The notes under the pieces were generated by a model that was given only the letters and a program-made list of their open reading frames with translations, had not been told where the DNA came from and ran no database searches. A program made the translations under genes and the position numbers. Shown here in pieces: positions 18,597 to 29,467 of a stretch of DNA of 33,616 nt. This stretch comes from Candidatus Limimorpha equi (GTDB lineage: Bacteria; Bacteroidota; Bacteroidia; Bacteroidales; F082), in assembly GCA_018065885.1 (NCBI GenBank), contig JAGHSL010000421.1:1-33616 (forward strand). Direction: 5' to 3'. How positions within the stretch are numbered: position 1 is the stretch's first letter; the number at the start of each line of letters is the position of its first letter.

Positions 18597-19325
18597 ATGG
18601 GACAAAAAACTAATCCTATAGGTCTTAGATTGGGAGTCATCAAAGGATGGGATTCCAACTGGTATGGCGGAAAAGATTTTTCAGCTAAGCTCGTTGAAGA
18701 CGACAAGATCCGTAAGTATCTGAACGCTCGTCTCGGCAAGGCTGGCATCTCAAAGATCGCCATCGAACGTTCCTTGAAATATGTCACTGTGACCATCTTC
18801 ACAGCACGTCCAGGCATGATCATCGGCAAGGGCGGCGAAGAAGTCGACAAGCTGAAGAAAGAACTGGTGAAACTCACCGGCAAGGATGTTCAAATCAACA
18901 TTAACGAAATTAAGAGACCTGAACTTGATGCTTATATCGTAGCAAGCACGATTGCCAAGCAAATCGAAGGACGTGTTTCATACCGTCGCGCCATCAAGGC
19001 TGCTGCTCAGGGTACCATGCGTATGGGTGCCGAAGGTATCAAGATTTTGATCTCTGGTCGTGTAGGCGGCGCCGAAATCGCCCGCTCCGAATCATACAAG
19101 GAAGGTCGTACTCCACTGCATACCCTGCGTGCCGACATCGACTATTCTTTAGTTGAAGCCCACACATCCTACGGCCGTCTCGGCGTTAAGGTGTGGATCT
19201 GCAAAGGTGAAATCTTTGGTAAGCCAGAACTGGTTCCGACAAGCGTCGCAGCTCCTGCTAAGAAACAGGGTGCTCCACGTCCAGCAGGTCGCGGTCCACG
19301 TCGTGGCGAAGGAAAACGTAAATAA
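18597..19325 (+). CDS. rpsC: Ribosomal protein uS3
   Basis: [39 protein letters not shown]. Confidence 0.98.
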   Translation: MGQKTNPIGLRLGVIKGWDSNWYGGKDFSAKLVEDDKIRKYLNARLGKAGISKIAIERSLKYVTVTIFTARPGMIIGKGGEEVDKLKKELVKLTGKDVQININEIKRPELDAYIVASTIAKQIEGRVSYRRAIKAAAQGTMRMGAEGIKILISGRVGGAEIARSESYKEGRTPLHTLRADIDYSLVEAHTSYGRLGVKVWICKGEIFGKPELVPTSVAAPAKKQGAPRPAGRGPRRGEGKRK

Positions 19326-19353
19326 TTTTGTAAACTTTAAAAGTTAAGTAACT

Positions 19354-19773
19354 ATGTTACAACCTAAAAGACAGAAGTTCAGAAGACCCCAAAAAGGTAA
19401 GATGAAAGGTAACGCTTTCCGCGGCCATGAATTAGCTTTCGGATCTTTTGGCATCAAGACATTGGAAGAAGCTTTGATTACGGCTCGCCAAATCGAAGCT
19501 GCCCGTCAGGCCGTCACACGTTACATGAAGCGTGAAGGTCAAATTTGGATCAGAATCTACCCTGACAAACCAATCACCAAGAAGCCTCTTGACGTACGTA
19601 TGGGTAAAGGTAAGGGTGATCCTGAGTACTTCGTAGCTCGTGTTACACCAGGTCACATGCTGTTCGAAGCAGAAGGCGTGCCGTTGGCAGTAGCCAAGGA
19701 AGCTCTCCGTCTCGCAGCTCAGAAACTGCCTGTAACGACGAAGTTTGTGGTTAGAAGAGATTACGTTGAATAA
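19354..19773 (+). CDS. rplP: Ribosomal protein uL16
   Basis: [42 protein letters not shown]. Confidence 0.98.
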   Translation: MLQPKRQKFRRPQKGKMKGNAFRGHELAFGSFGIKTLEEALITARQIEAARQAVTRYMKREGQIWIRIYPDKPITKKPLDVRMGKGKGDPEYFVARVTPGHMLFEAEGVPLAVAKEALRLAAQKLPVTTKFVVRRDYVE

Positions 19774-19790
19774 TTAAGTCGAAAAGTACA

Positions 19791-19994
19791 ATGAAAAAGC
19801 AAGATTCAATTAAAGATTTGAGCATCGCCGATCTGAATGAACGTTTAGAAGAAGCTCGCACCCAGTTGGTTAAGCTGAAACTTAATCACGCTGTGTCACC
19901 GCTTGAAAATCCAAACCAGATCCGCGCCACCCGTAAGGACATTGCACGTTATCTGACTGAATTGAGAAGACGTGAAATCGAAGGTAATAAATAA
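19791..19994 (+). CDS. rpmC: Ribosomal protein uL29
   Basis: DLSIADLNERLEEARTQLVKLKLNHAVSPLENPNQIRATRKDIAR. Confidence 0.96.
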   Translation: MKKQDSIKDLSIADLNERLEEARTQLVKLKLNHAVSPLENPNQIRATRKDIARYLTELRRREIEGNK

Positions 19995-20013
19995 TTAAAC
20001 GACGATTGATACT

Positions 20014-20274
20014 ATGGAACTTACAAGAAATCTTAGAAAAGAAAGAATCGGCGTGGTTGTCAGCAACAAGATGGACAAATCCATCGTCGTGGAGATCGAA
20101 CGTCGCGAAAAACACCCTATCTACGGCAAATTCATTAAGAAGACCAGCCGTTTCATGGCTCATGACGAAAAGAATGACTGCAACATCGGTGATACCGTGC
20201 GCATCATGGAAACCCGTCCGTTGAGCAGACATAAACATTGGAGATTAGTAGAAATTATCGAAAGGGCTAAGTAA
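20014..20274 (+). CDS. rpsQ: Ribosomal protein uS17
   Basis: [34 protein letters not shown]. Confidence 0.97.
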   Translation: MELTRNLRKERIGVVVSNKMDKSIVVEIERREKHPIYGKFIKKTSRFMAHDEKNDCNIGDTVRIMETRPLSRHKHWRLVEIIERAK

Positions 20275-20275
20275 T

Positions 20276-20644
20276 ATGATACAACAGGAAACCAGACTTG
20301 CAGTAGCTGATAATAGTGGTGCTAAGGAAGTTCTTTGCATCAGAGTTTTAGGTGGCACCAGAAAGCGTTTCGCCCACATTGGCGACATCATCGTGGTCAC
20401 CGTTAAAAGCGCCCTCCCGAGCGGTAACGTCAAGAAAGGTACCGTCTCAAAGGCAGTCGTAGTCCGTACCAAGAAGGAAACCCGTCGCGCCGATGGCTCT
20501 TACATCCGCTTCGACGACAATGCCTGCGTCCTTCTGAACCAGGCCGGTGAACTCGTCGGTACACGTATCTTTGGACCAGTTGCCAGAGAGTTGCGTGAAA
20601 AGAATTTCATGAAAATAGTTTCGCTCGCTCCAGAAGTATTGTAA
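20276..20644 (+). CDS. rplN: Ribosomal protein uL14
   Basis: [27 protein letters not shown]. Confidence 0.98.
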   Translation: MIQQETRLAVADNSGAKEVLCIRVLGGTRKRFAHIGDIIVVTVKSALPSGNVKKGTVSKAVVVRTKKETRRADGSYIRFDDNACVLLNQAGELVGTRIFGPVARELREKNFMKIVSLAPEVL

Positions 20645-20663
20645 TTAAAAATTCGAATCAACT

Positions 20664-20981
20664 ATGAGTAAATTACATGTAAAGAAAGGCGACACTGTTT
20701 TGGTCCTTTCAGGCAATGACAAAGGCAAACAGGGTAAGGTTATGAGCGTCGATGTCGAAAAGAATAGAGCTGTCGTCGAAGGCGTCAGAATCATTTCGAA
20801 GCACACACGCCCTAACACCGAACATCCACAAGGCGGCATCATCAAACAGGAAGCCCCTATCCACATCTCCAACCTGATGGTTGTCGACAAGAGCGGCAAA
20901 CCTACCAGAATTGGCCGTAAGAAAGACGAAAACGGCAAATCAGTCCGTTATTCAAAGAAAACAGGCGAAATCATAAAGTAA
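20664..20981 (+). CDS. rplX: Ribosomal protein uL24
   Basis: [26 protein letters not shown]. Confidence 0.97.
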   Translation: MSKLHVKKGDTVLVLSGNDKGKQGKVMSVDVEKNRAVVEGVRIISKHTRPNTEHPQGGIIKQEAPIHISNLMVVDKSGKPTRIGRKKDENGKSVRYSKKTGEIIK

Positions 20982-20982
20982 T

Positions 20983-21540
20983 ATGAACTATCAACCCAGA
21001 CTTAGAGGACAATACAAGAGTGAAATCGTGCCTGCATTGATGGAAGAATTCCACTACAAATCAGTGATGCAGGTTCCACGGCTTTTGAAAATTTCACTTA
21101 ATCAGGGTATCGGCGCAGCTTTGGCCGATAAGAAACTGATTGACTATGGTGTAGAGGAAATGACAGCTATCACCGGTCAGAAAGCCGTACCGACTATTTC
21201 TAAGCACGACGTCAGTAACTTCAAACTGCGCCGTGGCAACCCGATTGGCGTGCACGTAACGCTGCGCGGTGACAAGATGTACGAATTTCTCGAACGTTTA
21301 GTCTGCGTAGCCCTTCCACGTGTCCGTGACTTCAGGGGTATCAACGACAAAGGCTTTGATGGCCGTGGCAATTACAGCTTCGGTATCACCGAACAGATCA
21401 TTTTCCCGGAAATCGATATCGAAAAGGTTAACAAACTGAACGGTATGAACATCACCTTCGTCACTTCAGCCAATACTGACCAAGAGGCTTTGGCTTTGTT
21501 GAAAAAATTCGGTCTTCCTTTTAAAAATCAAAAAAAGTAA
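20983..21540 (+). CDS. rplE: Ribosomal protein uL5
   Basis: [45 protein letters not shown]. Confidence 0.98.
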   Translation: MNYQPRLRGQYKSEIVPALMEEFHYKSVMQVPRLLKISLNQGIGAALADKKLIDYGVEEMTAITGQKAVPTISKHDVSNFKLRRGNPIGVHVTLRGDKMYEFLERLVCVALPRVRDFRGINDKGFDGRGNYSFGITEQIIFPEIDIEKVNKLNGMNITFVTSANTDQEALALLKKFGLPFKNQKK

Positions 21541-21543
21541 ACC

Positions 21544-21813
21544 ATGGCAAAAGAGTCAATGAAAGCGCGCGAGCGCAAAAGAGCACAAATGGTGGCCAAA
21601 TACGCCGCTAAGCGTGCAGCCTTGAAGGAAGCTGGCGATTATGAAGCTTTGCAGAAACTGCCTAAGAACGCTTCACCAGTCCGTTTGCACAACCGTTGCC
21701 AACTCACTGGCCGTCCAAAGGGCTATATGAGACAGTTCGGCATCTCACGTATCAATTTCCGTGAAATGGCACTGAAAGGCTTGATCCCAGGTGTTAAGAA
21801 AGCTAGTTGGTAA
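21544..21813 (+). CDS. rpsN: Ribosomal protein uS14
   Basis: [50 protein letters not shown] (zinc-independent form). Confidence 0.97.
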   Translation: MAKESMKARERKRAQMVAKYAAKRAALKEAGDYEALQKLPKNASPVRLHNRCQLTGRPKGYMRQFGISRINFREMALKGLIPGVKKASW

Positions 21814-21834
21814 ACATTTAAGATTAGATTAAAG

Positions 21835-22239
21835 ATGAATACAGACCCTATAGCAGATTATTTGACACGTATTCGCAATGCTGTCAATGCAAAGCATAGA
21901 ATCGTTGAAATCCCGGCTTCAAACATTAAGAAGGCTATGACCCAGATCCTTTTCGAAAAGGGCTACATCCTCAACTATAAGTTTGAAGAAGGCGAAAAGA
22001 AATCACAGAATGTCATTAAGATCGCTCTTAAGTATCATCCTGTGACCAAAGTGCCTGCAATCACAACCATCGACCGCGTTTCACGTCCTGGTTTGAGAAG
22101 ATATGCAGACAGCGAAAACCTCCCAAGAGTGATGAATGGCCTCGGTATCGCCATCATTTCCACTTCTCAGGGTGTTATGACTGACAAGGAAGCCCGTAAG
22201 CTCCACATCGGTGGCGAAGTTTTGTGTTACGTTAGCTAA
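21835..22239 (+). CDS. rpsH: Ribosomal protein uS8
   Basis: [60 protein letters not shown]. Confidence 0.97.
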   Translation: MNTDPIADYLTRIRNAVNAKHRIVEIPASNIKKAMTQILFEKGYILNYKFEEGEKKSQNVIKIALKYHPVTKVPAITTIDRVSRPGLRRYADSENLPRVMNGLGIAIISTSQGVMTDKEARKLHIGGEVLCYVS

Positions 22240-22261
22240 TTAAAGGAAGGAGATAGAGAAT

Positions 22262-22819
22262 ATGTCACGTATTGGTAAATTGCCTATCGCCATTCCGGCC
22301 GGCGTTACAGTGAACATCGACAACGATGCTCAGGTCATTACAGTTAAAGGTAAACTCGGTGAACTTTCACAGAAATTCTACGATCATGTCATCCTCGAAA
22401 TCGAAGGCGACCAGATCCATGTCAAGCCAAACGAAGCAGTTGCTGAAGCTGGCTCAAAGCATGGCCTCTATCGCGCTTTGATCGCCAACATGGTCAAGGG
22501 CGTAAGCGAAGGTTTCGAAACCGTTCAGGAATTTGTCGGCGTCGGCTACAAGGCTGAAGCTAAGGGACAGATCCTTGAATTAGGTCTTGGTTTCTCTCAC
22601 AACATCTTCTTCGAGATGCCGGCAGAGATTAAAATTGAAACCATCAACGAAAGAGGTAAGAATCCTATTTTGAAGATGCGTTCATACGACAAACAACTTC
22701 TTGGTCAGGTGGCCGCAAAGATCCGTTCAATGCGTGAGCCTGAACCTTATAAGGGTAAGGGTATCAAGTTCGAAGGCGAAGTCCTGAGACGTAAGGCAGG
22801 TAAAGCTGCTGGTAAGTAA
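22262..22819 (+). CDS. rplF: Ribosomal protein uL6
   Basis: MSRIGKLPIAIPAGVTVNID; GVGYKAEAKGQILELGLGFSH. Confidence 0.98.
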   Translation: MSRIGKLPIAIPAGVTVNIDNDAQVITVKGKLGELSQKFYDHVILEIEGDQIHVKPNEAVAEAGSKHGLYRALIANMVKGVSEGFETVQEFVGVGYKAEAKGQILELGLGFSHNIFFEMPAEIKIETINERGKNPILKMRSYDKQLLGQVAAKIRSMREPEPYKGKGIKFEGEVLRRKAGKAAGK

Positions 22820-22841
22820 TCATTAATACCTCAGTAAGAAA

Positions 22842-23198
22842 ATGGCAAAAACTAAAGAAGAAAGAAGACAAATCATCAAGAAGAGCATCAGAAAGAAAAT
22901 CTCTGGTACTGCTGCCCGTCCACGCATGAGCGTCTTCAGAAGCAACAAGCAAATCTATGTGCAGCTGATTGACGACGAAGTCGGCAAGACATTGGCTGCT
23001 GCCAGCTCACGCGAGAATGGCATCGAAAATGAAAAGATTACGAAGATCGAACAGGCCGCTAAGGTTGGCGCCCTGATCGCCGAAAAGGCTAAGGCTGCCG
23101 GCATCGAAGCCGTAGTGTTCGACCGTAACGGTTATTTGTATCATGGTAGAGTGAAGTCACTGGCTGACGGCGCTCGTAATGGAGGATTAAAATTCTAA
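22842..23198 (+). CDS. rplR: Ribosomal protein uL18
   Basis: [35 protein letters not shown]. Confidence 0.97.
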   Translation: MAKTKEERRQIIKKSIRKKISGTAARPRMSVFRSNKQIYVQLIDDEVGKTLAAASSRENGIENEKITKIEQAAKVGALIAEKAKAAGIEAVVFDRNGYLYHGRVKSLADGARNGGLKF

Positions 23199-23203
23199 TT
23201 GTC

Positions 23204-23722
23204 ATGGCAGAAGTTAACGTAAAAAGAGTAAAATCTAGCGAAATCGAGTTCAAGGAACGTCTCGTTAGCATCAACCGCGTCACCAAGGTGACAAAGGGCG
23301 GTCGTACTTTCACATTTGCTGCTCTTGTTGTCGTAGGCAATGAGAATGGTGTCGTCGGTTACGGTCTCGGCAAAGCCAAGGAAGCTACCGCCGCCATCCA
23401 GAAGGGCGTCGATGATGCAAAGAAAAACCTCGTCAAGGTTCCTGTATTGAATGGAACATTGCCTCACGAACAGTATGGCAAATATAGCGGCGCTTACGTT
23501 TACATCCAGCCAGCTACTCCTGGTACCGGTGTCATCGCAGGTGGTGCTATGCGTGCCGTGCTCGAAAGTGTCGGCGTGAAGAACGTGATGGCTAAGTCAA
23601 AAGGTTCTTCCAACCCTCACTCAGTGGTTAAGGCTACATTCGATGCTCTCACAAGAATGCGCGATGCTTATACCGTCGCCGAACTGAGAGGTGTGGATTT
23701 GGATACTGTGTTTAACGGATAA
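23204..23722 (+). CDS. rpsE: Ribosomal protein uS5
   Basis: [44 protein letters not shown]. Confidence 0.98.
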   Translation: MAEVNVKRVKSSEIEFKERLVSINRVTKVTKGGRTFTFAALVVVGNENGVVGYGLGKAKEATAAIQKGVDDAKKNLVKVPVLNGTLPHEQYGKYSGAYVYIQPATPGTGVIAGGAMRAVLESVGVKNVMAKSKGSSNPHSVVKATFDALTRMRDAYTVAELRGVDLDTVFNG

Positions 23723-23735
23723 AACTTTTGAAACG

Positions 23736-23918
23736 ATGAAAAAAGTAAGAATCACCCAAATCAGAAGTGGTATCGGAAGACCACAAGATCAGAAGGACAC
23801 ATTGAAATCACTCGGTCTGAGAAAGATGCACCAGTCAGCAGAAGTTGACATGGACAACCCTTGCCTGGCCGGTATGGTGAACAAGGTAGCTCACCTTCTT
23901 AAGATCGAAGAAATTTAA
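23736..23918 (+). CDS. rpmD: Ribosomal protein uL30
   Basis: [31 protein letters not shown]; start at internal Met of listed ORF 23691..23918, avoiding overlap with rpsE. Confidence 0.95.
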   Translation: MKKVRITQIRSGIGRPQDQKDTLKSLGLRKMHQSAEVDMDNPCLAGMVNKVAHLLKIEEI

Positions 23919-23947
23919 TTGTTGAACTTAATCAAATCTGCAATATT

Positions 23948-24391
23948 ATGGATTTAAGTAATCTCAAACCAGCAAAAGGTTCTGTAAAGAACAAGACAAG
24001 AAAAGGCCGTGGCCAAGGTTCGGGAAAAGGTGGCACATCTACACGTGGTCATAAGGGTGCTCAGGCACGCTCTGGCGCAAAGAACAAGATTGGCTTCCAA
24101 GGCGGTCAAATGCCTCTCGTCCGTTTGGTTCCTAAGTTCGGTTTCAAAAACCTGAATCGCGTGGAGTATTGCCCGGTTAACCTCTCAACTTTGCAGAAAC
24201 TTGCTGAAAACGGCGTTTCAGTGATCACTCCTGAAGTGCTTGTCGAAAAAGGTATCACTCACAAGAAAGAACTCGTCAAGATTCTTGGCCGTGGTGAACT
24301 GACTGCAAAATTAGAAGTTAAAGCACACGCATTTTCCGCTAAGGCTCAGCAGGCTATCGAAGCTGCCGGCGGAACCTGCGAAAAATACTAA
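23948..24391 (+). CDS. rplO: Ribosomal protein uL15
   Basis: KNKTRKGRGQGSGKGGTSTRGHKGAQARSG. Confidence 0.97.
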   Translation: MDLSNLKPAKGSVKNKTRKGRGQGSGKGGTSTRGHKGAQARSGAKNKIGFQGGQMPLVRLVPKFGFKNLNRVEYCPVNLSTLQKLAENGVSVITPEVLVEKGITHKKELVKILGRGELTAKLEVKAHAFSAKAQQAIEAAGGTCEKY

Positions 24392-24397
24392 TTCGCG

Positions 24398-25756
24398 ATG
24401 AACAGATTAATAGAAACTATAAGGAACATCTTTAAGATCGAAGAACTTCGTAAACGTATACTGTTTACGTTGCTCATCATCTTGATCTACCGCTTCGGTT
24501 CGTTCGTTGTCCTTCCAGGCATCGACCCGAACCAATTGTCTGCGCTACAGAACAGCAGTAGCCAAGGCCTTCTCGGATTGCTCAACATGTTCTCCGGCGG
24601 CGCTTTCGGTAATGCTTCTATCTTCGCATTGGGCATCATGCCTTACATCACAGCGTCCATCATCATCCAACTGCTCGGCATGGCTGTCCCGTACTTCCAG
24701 CGTCTGCAGAAGGAAGGTGAAAGCGGCCGTAAGAAGATGAACCAGATTATGCGTTATCTGACTGTCGTAATCGTTATCGTTCAGGCTCCTGGCTACATCA
24801 GAAACGTTATTTATCAATTGGGTCCAGCTGCTAAATTTGCTATCACTCCTTTTGATGGTGTTTCTAATCCAGGTTTCTTCTTCTGGTTCTCATCTGTCGT
24901 CCTTCTTGTCGCCGGCACCCTGTTCATCATGTGGCTCGGTGAAAAGATTACGGACAAGGGTATCGGCAATGGTATCTCCCTGATCATCATGATCGGTATC
25001 ATTGCACGTCTCCCCGGTGCTTTCGTCGGTGAATGCGCTGCCCGCTTCGCACAAGGCGGCACTGGCCTTCTGGTTCTCGTCATCGAGCTGATCGTTCTGT
25101 TCTTTGTCATGATCGGCACCATCGCCCTCGTGCAAGGCACCAGAAAGATTCCGGTACAGTATGCCAAGCGTGTTGTCGGTAACCGTCAGTAAGGCGGTGT
25201 CCGTCAGTACATCCCGCTGATAGTGAATGCTGCCGGCGTTATGCCTATCATCTTCGCTCAGGCCATCATGTTCCTGCCTATCACCATCGCCGGTTTCAGA
25301 CAGACTGAGAGCTTGACAGGTTTCGCAGCTGCTTTCACCAATGTCAACGGTTTCTGGTACAACTTCGTGTTCTTTATCCTCATCATCGCCTTCACGTATT
25401 TCTATACGGCAGTTACCATCAACTGCAACCAGATGGCCGAAGATATAAAGAAGAACGGTGGCTTCATCCCTGGCGTCAAGCCTGGTAAGAAGACCGCTGA
25501 ATACCTTGACAACATCATGTCAAGAATCACGTTGCCAGGATCAATTTTCCTCGCCATCGTCGCTATCATGCCTGCTATCGTTTCCCTCATGGGCGTCAGC
25601 TCGTCATTCTCACACTTCTATGGCGGTACCTCACTGTTGATTCTCGTTGGCGTTGTGCTCGACACATTGCAACAAATCGAAAGCCACCTCCTGATGCGCC
25701 ACTACGATGGTCTGACCAAGTCGGGTCGTATCAAGGGTCGTGTAGGCAGAATGTAA
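24398..25756 (+). CDS. secY: Preprotein translocase subunit SecY, interrupted by an in-frame TAA at 25190-25192
   Basis: ORFs 24398..25192 and 25223..25756 share a frame and are the contiguous N and C parts of SecY (...RKIPVQYAKRVVGNRQ-stop-GGVRQYIPLIVNAAGVMPIIFAQAIMF...); combined length about 452 codons. Confidence 0.93.
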
Positions 25757-25767
25757 GATTGAACTTC

Positions 25768-25834
25768 AGGCTTCGAGCCTCGCTATAATTCAGGAAGCCT
25801 CTGCTTCTTCAGTGGAAACAGAGGTCTCCTGAAT
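25768..25834 (+). promoter_or_regulatory. Structured RNA element in the secY-infA gap
   Basis: Small hairpin AGGCT tcg AGCCT (25768-25780), then a 16-bp stem ATTCAGGAAGCCTCTG (25788-25803)/CAGAGGTCTCCTGAAT (25819-25834) with one A-C mismatch and one G-U. Confidence 0.6.
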
Positions 25835-25911
25835 CTTAGGTAAAATCCTCACCGACAGTGCCTTTTTTTGAAAATTATTGAAAAAATGACATCAGTTTGG
25901 AAAAGAATTAC

Positions 25912-25919
25912 TACCTTTG
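25912..25919 (+). promoter_or_regulatory. -7 element for infA and the alpha part of the cluster
   Basis: TACCTTTG followed by CCGCCC, same style as the rpsL promoter; -33 element not convincing. Confidence 0.6.
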
Positions 25920-26005
25920 CCGCCCGAAATAGCGTAGGACAATAGCGTTTTAAGCTCGTTGTCAGTATTTTAATAAAGAAAAAAGTAAAAGTAGAAGAAT
26001 AAAGT

Positions 26006-26227
26006 ATGGTAAAACAATTGTCAATAGAACAGGAAGGCACCGTTGTCGAAGCATTAGGCAATGCCATGTTCCGCGTCGAACTGGAAAACGGTCTGGTCAT
26101 TACGGCCACAATTTCCGGAAAGATGCGTATGCACTACATCAAGATATTGCCAGGCGACAAGGTTAAGGTAGAAATGTCTCCTTACGATTTGACAAAAGGC
26201 CGTATCACATTCAGATACAAGAATTAA
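26006..26227 (+). CDS. infA: Translation initiation factor IF-1
   Basis: [70 protein letters not shown]. Confidence 0.98.
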   Translation: MVKQLSIEQEGTVVEALGNAMFRVELENGLVITATISGKMRMHYIKILPGDKVKVEMSPYDLTKGRITFRYKN

Positions 26228-26252
26228 TCGCGAACAATTAATAAGAATAGAT

Positions 26253-26369
26253 ATGAAAGTTCAAGCATCTGTAAAGAAGAGATCTGCCGACTGCATCATT
26301 GTGAAGCGTAAGGGCAGAGTGTACGTTATTAATAAGAAGAACCCTAAGGAAAATCAGCGTCAGGGTTAA
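26253..26369 (+). CDS. rpmJ: Ribosomal protein bL36 (absent from the supplied ORF track)
   Basis: Manual translation [38 protein letters not shown]; 38 aa; correct position between infA and rpsM. Confidence 0.96.
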   Translation: MKVQASVKKRSADCIIVKRKGRVYVINKKNPKENQRQG

Positions 26370-26404
26370 TCGAGTAGAATTACTAATTTAAGCATTAAGA
26401 TAAT

Positions 26405-26782
26405 ATGGCAAGAATCGCTGGTGTAGATATCCCGAGCAATAAAGCTGGAGAAATCTCTTTAACCTACATTTACGGTATCGGAAGATCTTTGTCGAAGGAA
26501 ATCCTGGCCAAGGCTGGTGTTGAACCAAGCAAGAAAGTTCAGGATTGGACCGACGAGGAACAGAACACTGTTCGTAACATCATTGCCGAACAGTACAAGA
26601 CCGAAGGTGAACTTCGCGGTGAAGTTCAGATGAACATTAAGCGTTTGATGGATATCGGTTGCTACAGAGGTGTCCGTCATCGTGCAGGTCTGCCAGTGCG
26701 CGGACAAAGCACCAAGAACAACGCACGTACCCGTAAGGGCCGCAAGAAGACTGTTGCAAACAAGAAGAAAGCTACTAAGTAA
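26405..26782 (+). CDS. rpsM: Ribosomal protein uS13
   Basis: [51 protein letters not shown]. Confidence 0.98.
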   Translation: MARIAGVDIPSNKAGEISLTYIYGIGRSLSKEILAKAGVEPSKKVQDWTDEEQNTVRNIIAEQYKTEGELRGEVQMNIKRLMDIGCYRGVRHRAGLPVRGQSTKNNARTRKGRKKTVANKKKATK

Positions 26783-26830
26783 TCGTTAGGTAGTTGGATC
26801 ATATTTAATTACAAAATCACAAATTACAAA

Positions 26831-27220
26831 ATGGCAAAGACCAATAAAGTAACTAAGAAACGTGTTGTTAAGATTGAAGCTACGGGCATGGCTTTCGTGA
26901 AGGCTTCTTTCAATAACATTATCATTTCTTTGACTAACAATGAAGGACAAGTCATCTCTTGGGCATCAGCCGGCAAGATGGGTTTCAAGGGTTCGAAGAA
27001 GAACACCCCATACGCTGCACAAATGGCCGCTGAAGAATGCGCCAAGACTGCCTATGACTTGGGATTACGTAAAGTTAAAGTTTATGTAAAGGGACCTGGT
27101 GCAGGACGTGAATCTGCAATCCGTGCTATCCACTCAATGGGTGTTGAAGTGACCGAAATCATCGACGTCACCCCATTGCCACACAACGGTTGCCGTCCTC
27201 CAAAACGTAGAAGAGTATAA
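26831..27220 (+). CDS. rpsK: Ribosomal protein uS11
   Basis: [54 protein letters not shown]. Confidence 0.98.
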   Translation: MAKTNKVTKKRVVKIEATGMAFVKASFNNIIISLTNNEGQVISWASAGKMGFKGSKKNTPYAAQMAAEECAKTAYDLGLRKVKVYVKGPGAGRESAIRAIHSMGVEVTEIIDVTPLPHNGCRPPKRRRV

Positions 27221-27247
27221 TAGTTGAACAATTAAAAAATTTGAATT

Positions 27248-27856
27248 ATGGCTAGATATACAGGTCCTAAAACGAAAATAGCTCGTAAGTTCGGTGAACC
27301 TATCTTTGGTTCAGACAAGTACTTCGAAAAGAGAAACTATCCTCCTGGGATGCACGGCGCTGCTGCAAGAAGAAAGAAAGTATCTGAATATGGCACCCAG
27401 CTGAAGGAAAAGCAAAAGGCTAAATATACATACGGCGTTCTGGAAAAGCAATTCCGCAAGACCTTCGAATTGGCAAGACGTAAGGAAGGCGTCACAGGTT
27501 TGATCCTGATGCAGCTTATGGAATCACGTCTCGACAACCTCGTTTACCGTCTCGGCATCGCTCCAACCCGTGCAGCTGCACGTCAGCTCGTTAGCCACCG
27601 CCACATCACCGTCAATGGTGAAATCCTGGGCATCCCTTCATACCTCGCTAAGGTTGGTGATGTCATTGGCGTGCGTGAAAAATCTAAGAGCTTGGAAGTC
27701 ATTACCAATTCAGTTGAAGGCCGTTCAACAAGCAGTCATGCTTGGCTTGAATGGGATGCTGCCAAGATGTGTGGTAAGTTCTTGAATTATCCTACCCGTG
27801 AGGAAATTCCTGAAAATATCAACGAACAGCTCATCGTCGAATTGTATTCTAAGTAA
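27248..27856 (+). CDS. rpsD: Ribosomal protein uS4
   Basis: [54 protein letters not shown]. Confidence 0.98.
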   Translation: MARYTGPKTKIARKFGEPIFGSDKYFEKRNYPPGMHGAAARRKKVSEYGTQLKEKQKAKYTYGVLEKQFRKTFELARRKEGVTGLILMQLMESRLDNLVYRLGIAPTRAAARQLVSHRHITVNGEILGIPSYLAKVGDVIGVREKSKSLEVITNSVEGRSTSSHAWLEWDAAKMCGKFLNYPTREEIPENINEQLIVELYSK

Positions 27857-27889
27857 TTGTTGATTTTTAACCTGGTAAATAAAGAAAAT

Positions 27890-28882
27890 ATGGCAATATT
27901 AGCGTTTCAAAAACCTGATGAGGTTATCATGGTTGAAAGCACCGATACCAAAGGTGTTTTTGAATTCAGACCTCTGGAACCAGGTTTCGGTATAACCATT
28001 GGAAATGCGCTGAGGAGAATACTGCTGTCTTCACTCGAAGGCTTCGCTATCACCTCTATCCGCATCGACGGTGTAAGTCATGAGTTCGCCTCCATTGATG
28101 GCGTTATCGAAGACGTTGCCGACATGGTCTTGAACTTCAAGCAAGTCCGTTTCAAGCAACTCGTCGCTGGCGAAAACCACGAAAAGATTAACGTCACCAT
28201 CAGCGGTCAGGAACAGTTTGTCGCTGGCGACATCAACAAGTTCCTCGCCAACTTCCAGGTGCTCAATCCTGAACTCGTCATCTGCAATCTCGACCCGTCA
28301 GTGAAACTGAATGTCGAAATCACGATAGGCAAGGGCAGAGGTTATGTTCCTGCTGACGAAAACAAGACTTTAGGCGCTGCTGTCGATACTATCGCTATCG
28401 ACTCCATTTTCACACCTATCCGTAACGTGAGCTTCAGAGTGGAAAACTGGCGTGTTGAACAAAAGACTGACTACGAAAAGCTCGTCATCGAAATCGACAC
28501 CGATGGTTCCATCCACCCGAAAGAAGCTTTGAAAGAAGCTGCAAAGATTCTCATCTTCCACTTCATGCTGTTCTCCGACGAAAAGATTACCCTCGTCCCG
28601 GACGAAAAGACAGTCACTGAAGAATTCGATGAAACTTCTCTGCATACGCGTCAGCTGCTGAAGACCAAGCTCGTCGACATGGACCTCTCAGTCCGTGCAC
28701 TGAACTGCCTGAAGGCTGCTGAAGTTGAAACGCTTGGTGAACTTGTCGCCTTCAACAAGGCCGACCTCCTCAAATTCCGCAATTTCGGTAAGAAATCTCT
28801 CACGGAACTTGAAGAACTGGTCCGCAGCCGTGGCCTCGAGTTCGGTATGAATGTCAGCAAATATAAATTAGATAAGGAATAA
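27890..28882 (+). CDS. rpoA: DNA-directed RNA polymerase alpha subunit
   Basis: [52 protein letters not shown]-terminal domain [22 protein letters not shown]; start chosen at 27890. Confidence 0.97.
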   Translation: MAILAFQKPDEVIMVESTDTKGVFEFRPLEPGFGITIGNALRRILLSSLEGFAITSIRIDGVSHEFASIDGVIEDVADMVLNFKQVRFKQLVAGENHEKINVTISGQEQFVAGDINKFLANFQVLNPELVICNLDPSVKLNVEITIGKGRGYVPADENKTLGAAVDTIAIDSIFTPIRNVSFRVENWRVEQKTDYEKLVIEIDTDGSIHPKEALKEAAKILIFHFMLFSDEKITLVPDEKTVTEEFDETSLHTRQLLKTKLVDMDLSVRALNCLKAAEVETLGELVAFNKADLLKFRNFGKKSLTELEELVRSRGLEFGMNVSKYKLDKE

Positions 28883-28887
28883 GAAAG

Positions 28888-29379
28888 ATGAGACACAATA
28901 AGAAAATCAATCACTTGGGAAGAAAAAGCGCTCACCGCAAGGCTATGCTTTCAAACATGGCTTCATCGCTGATTCTTAACAAACGTATCATAACCACTAC
29001 AGCTAAGGCTAAGGCTTTGAGAATGTATGTCGAACCTCTGATCACCCGTTCAAAGGAAGACAACACTGCTAACCGCCGTCTTGTTTTTGCTTACTTGCAA
29101 AACAAATTTGCTGTCACCGAATTGTTCCGCGAAGTCAGCACTAAGGTTGCTAACCGTCCTGGTGGCTATACCAGAATCATCCGCATGCCTTTCAACCGTG
29201 AAGGTGATGCCGCTGAAATGTGCATGATGGAACTCGTCGACTACAACGATGTCTACACTGGCACTGAAAAGAAGGCTGCCAAGGCTAAGACAACCCGTCG
29301 TAGCAGCAAGAAGGCCGCTCCAAAGGCTGAGGAAACTCCTGCCGTTGAAGCTACACCAGCAGAAGAAGTCAAGGAATAA
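28888..29379 (+). CDS. rplQ: Ribosomal protein bL17 with lysine/alanine/glutamate-rich C-terminal tail
   Basis: [29 protein letters not shown]; tail [23 protein letters not shown]. Confidence 0.97.
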   Translation: MRHNKKINHLGRKSAHRKAMLSNMASSLILNKRIITTTAKAKALRMYVEPLITRSKEDNTANRRLVFAYLQNKFAVTELFREVSTKVANRPGGYTRIIRMPFNREGDAAEMCMMELVDYNDVYTGTEKKAAKAKTTRRSSKKAAPKAEETPAVEATPAEEVKE

Positions 29380-29401
29380 TATCCTTTATTTCATACTATT
29401 T

Positions 29402-29433
29402 AAAAAGGATGACCTTTTCAGGTCATCCTTTTT
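29402..29433. terminator. Strong bidirectional terminator between the ribosomal cluster and hldD
   Basis: AAAAAGGATGACCT tttc AGGTCATCCTTTTT, 14-bp perfect stem, convergent genes. Confidence 0.95.
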
Positions 29434-29467
29434 GATTTTTCAGAATGTTGCTTTGCAAATTCGCTTG

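Noticed and set aside
25190-25192. Genetic-code change (UAA read as Tyr) to explain the secY stop
   Set aside because: UAA is the normal terminator of most genes in this window, including rpsL, rpsG, fusA, rplB, rpsC, rplN and infA; a general UAA suppressor would extend all of them.
12052-29379. Absence of tuf between fusA and rpsJ as an anomaly
   Set aside because: fusA followed directly by rpsJ is common in Bacteroidota, with tuf elsewhere, so not considered unusual.
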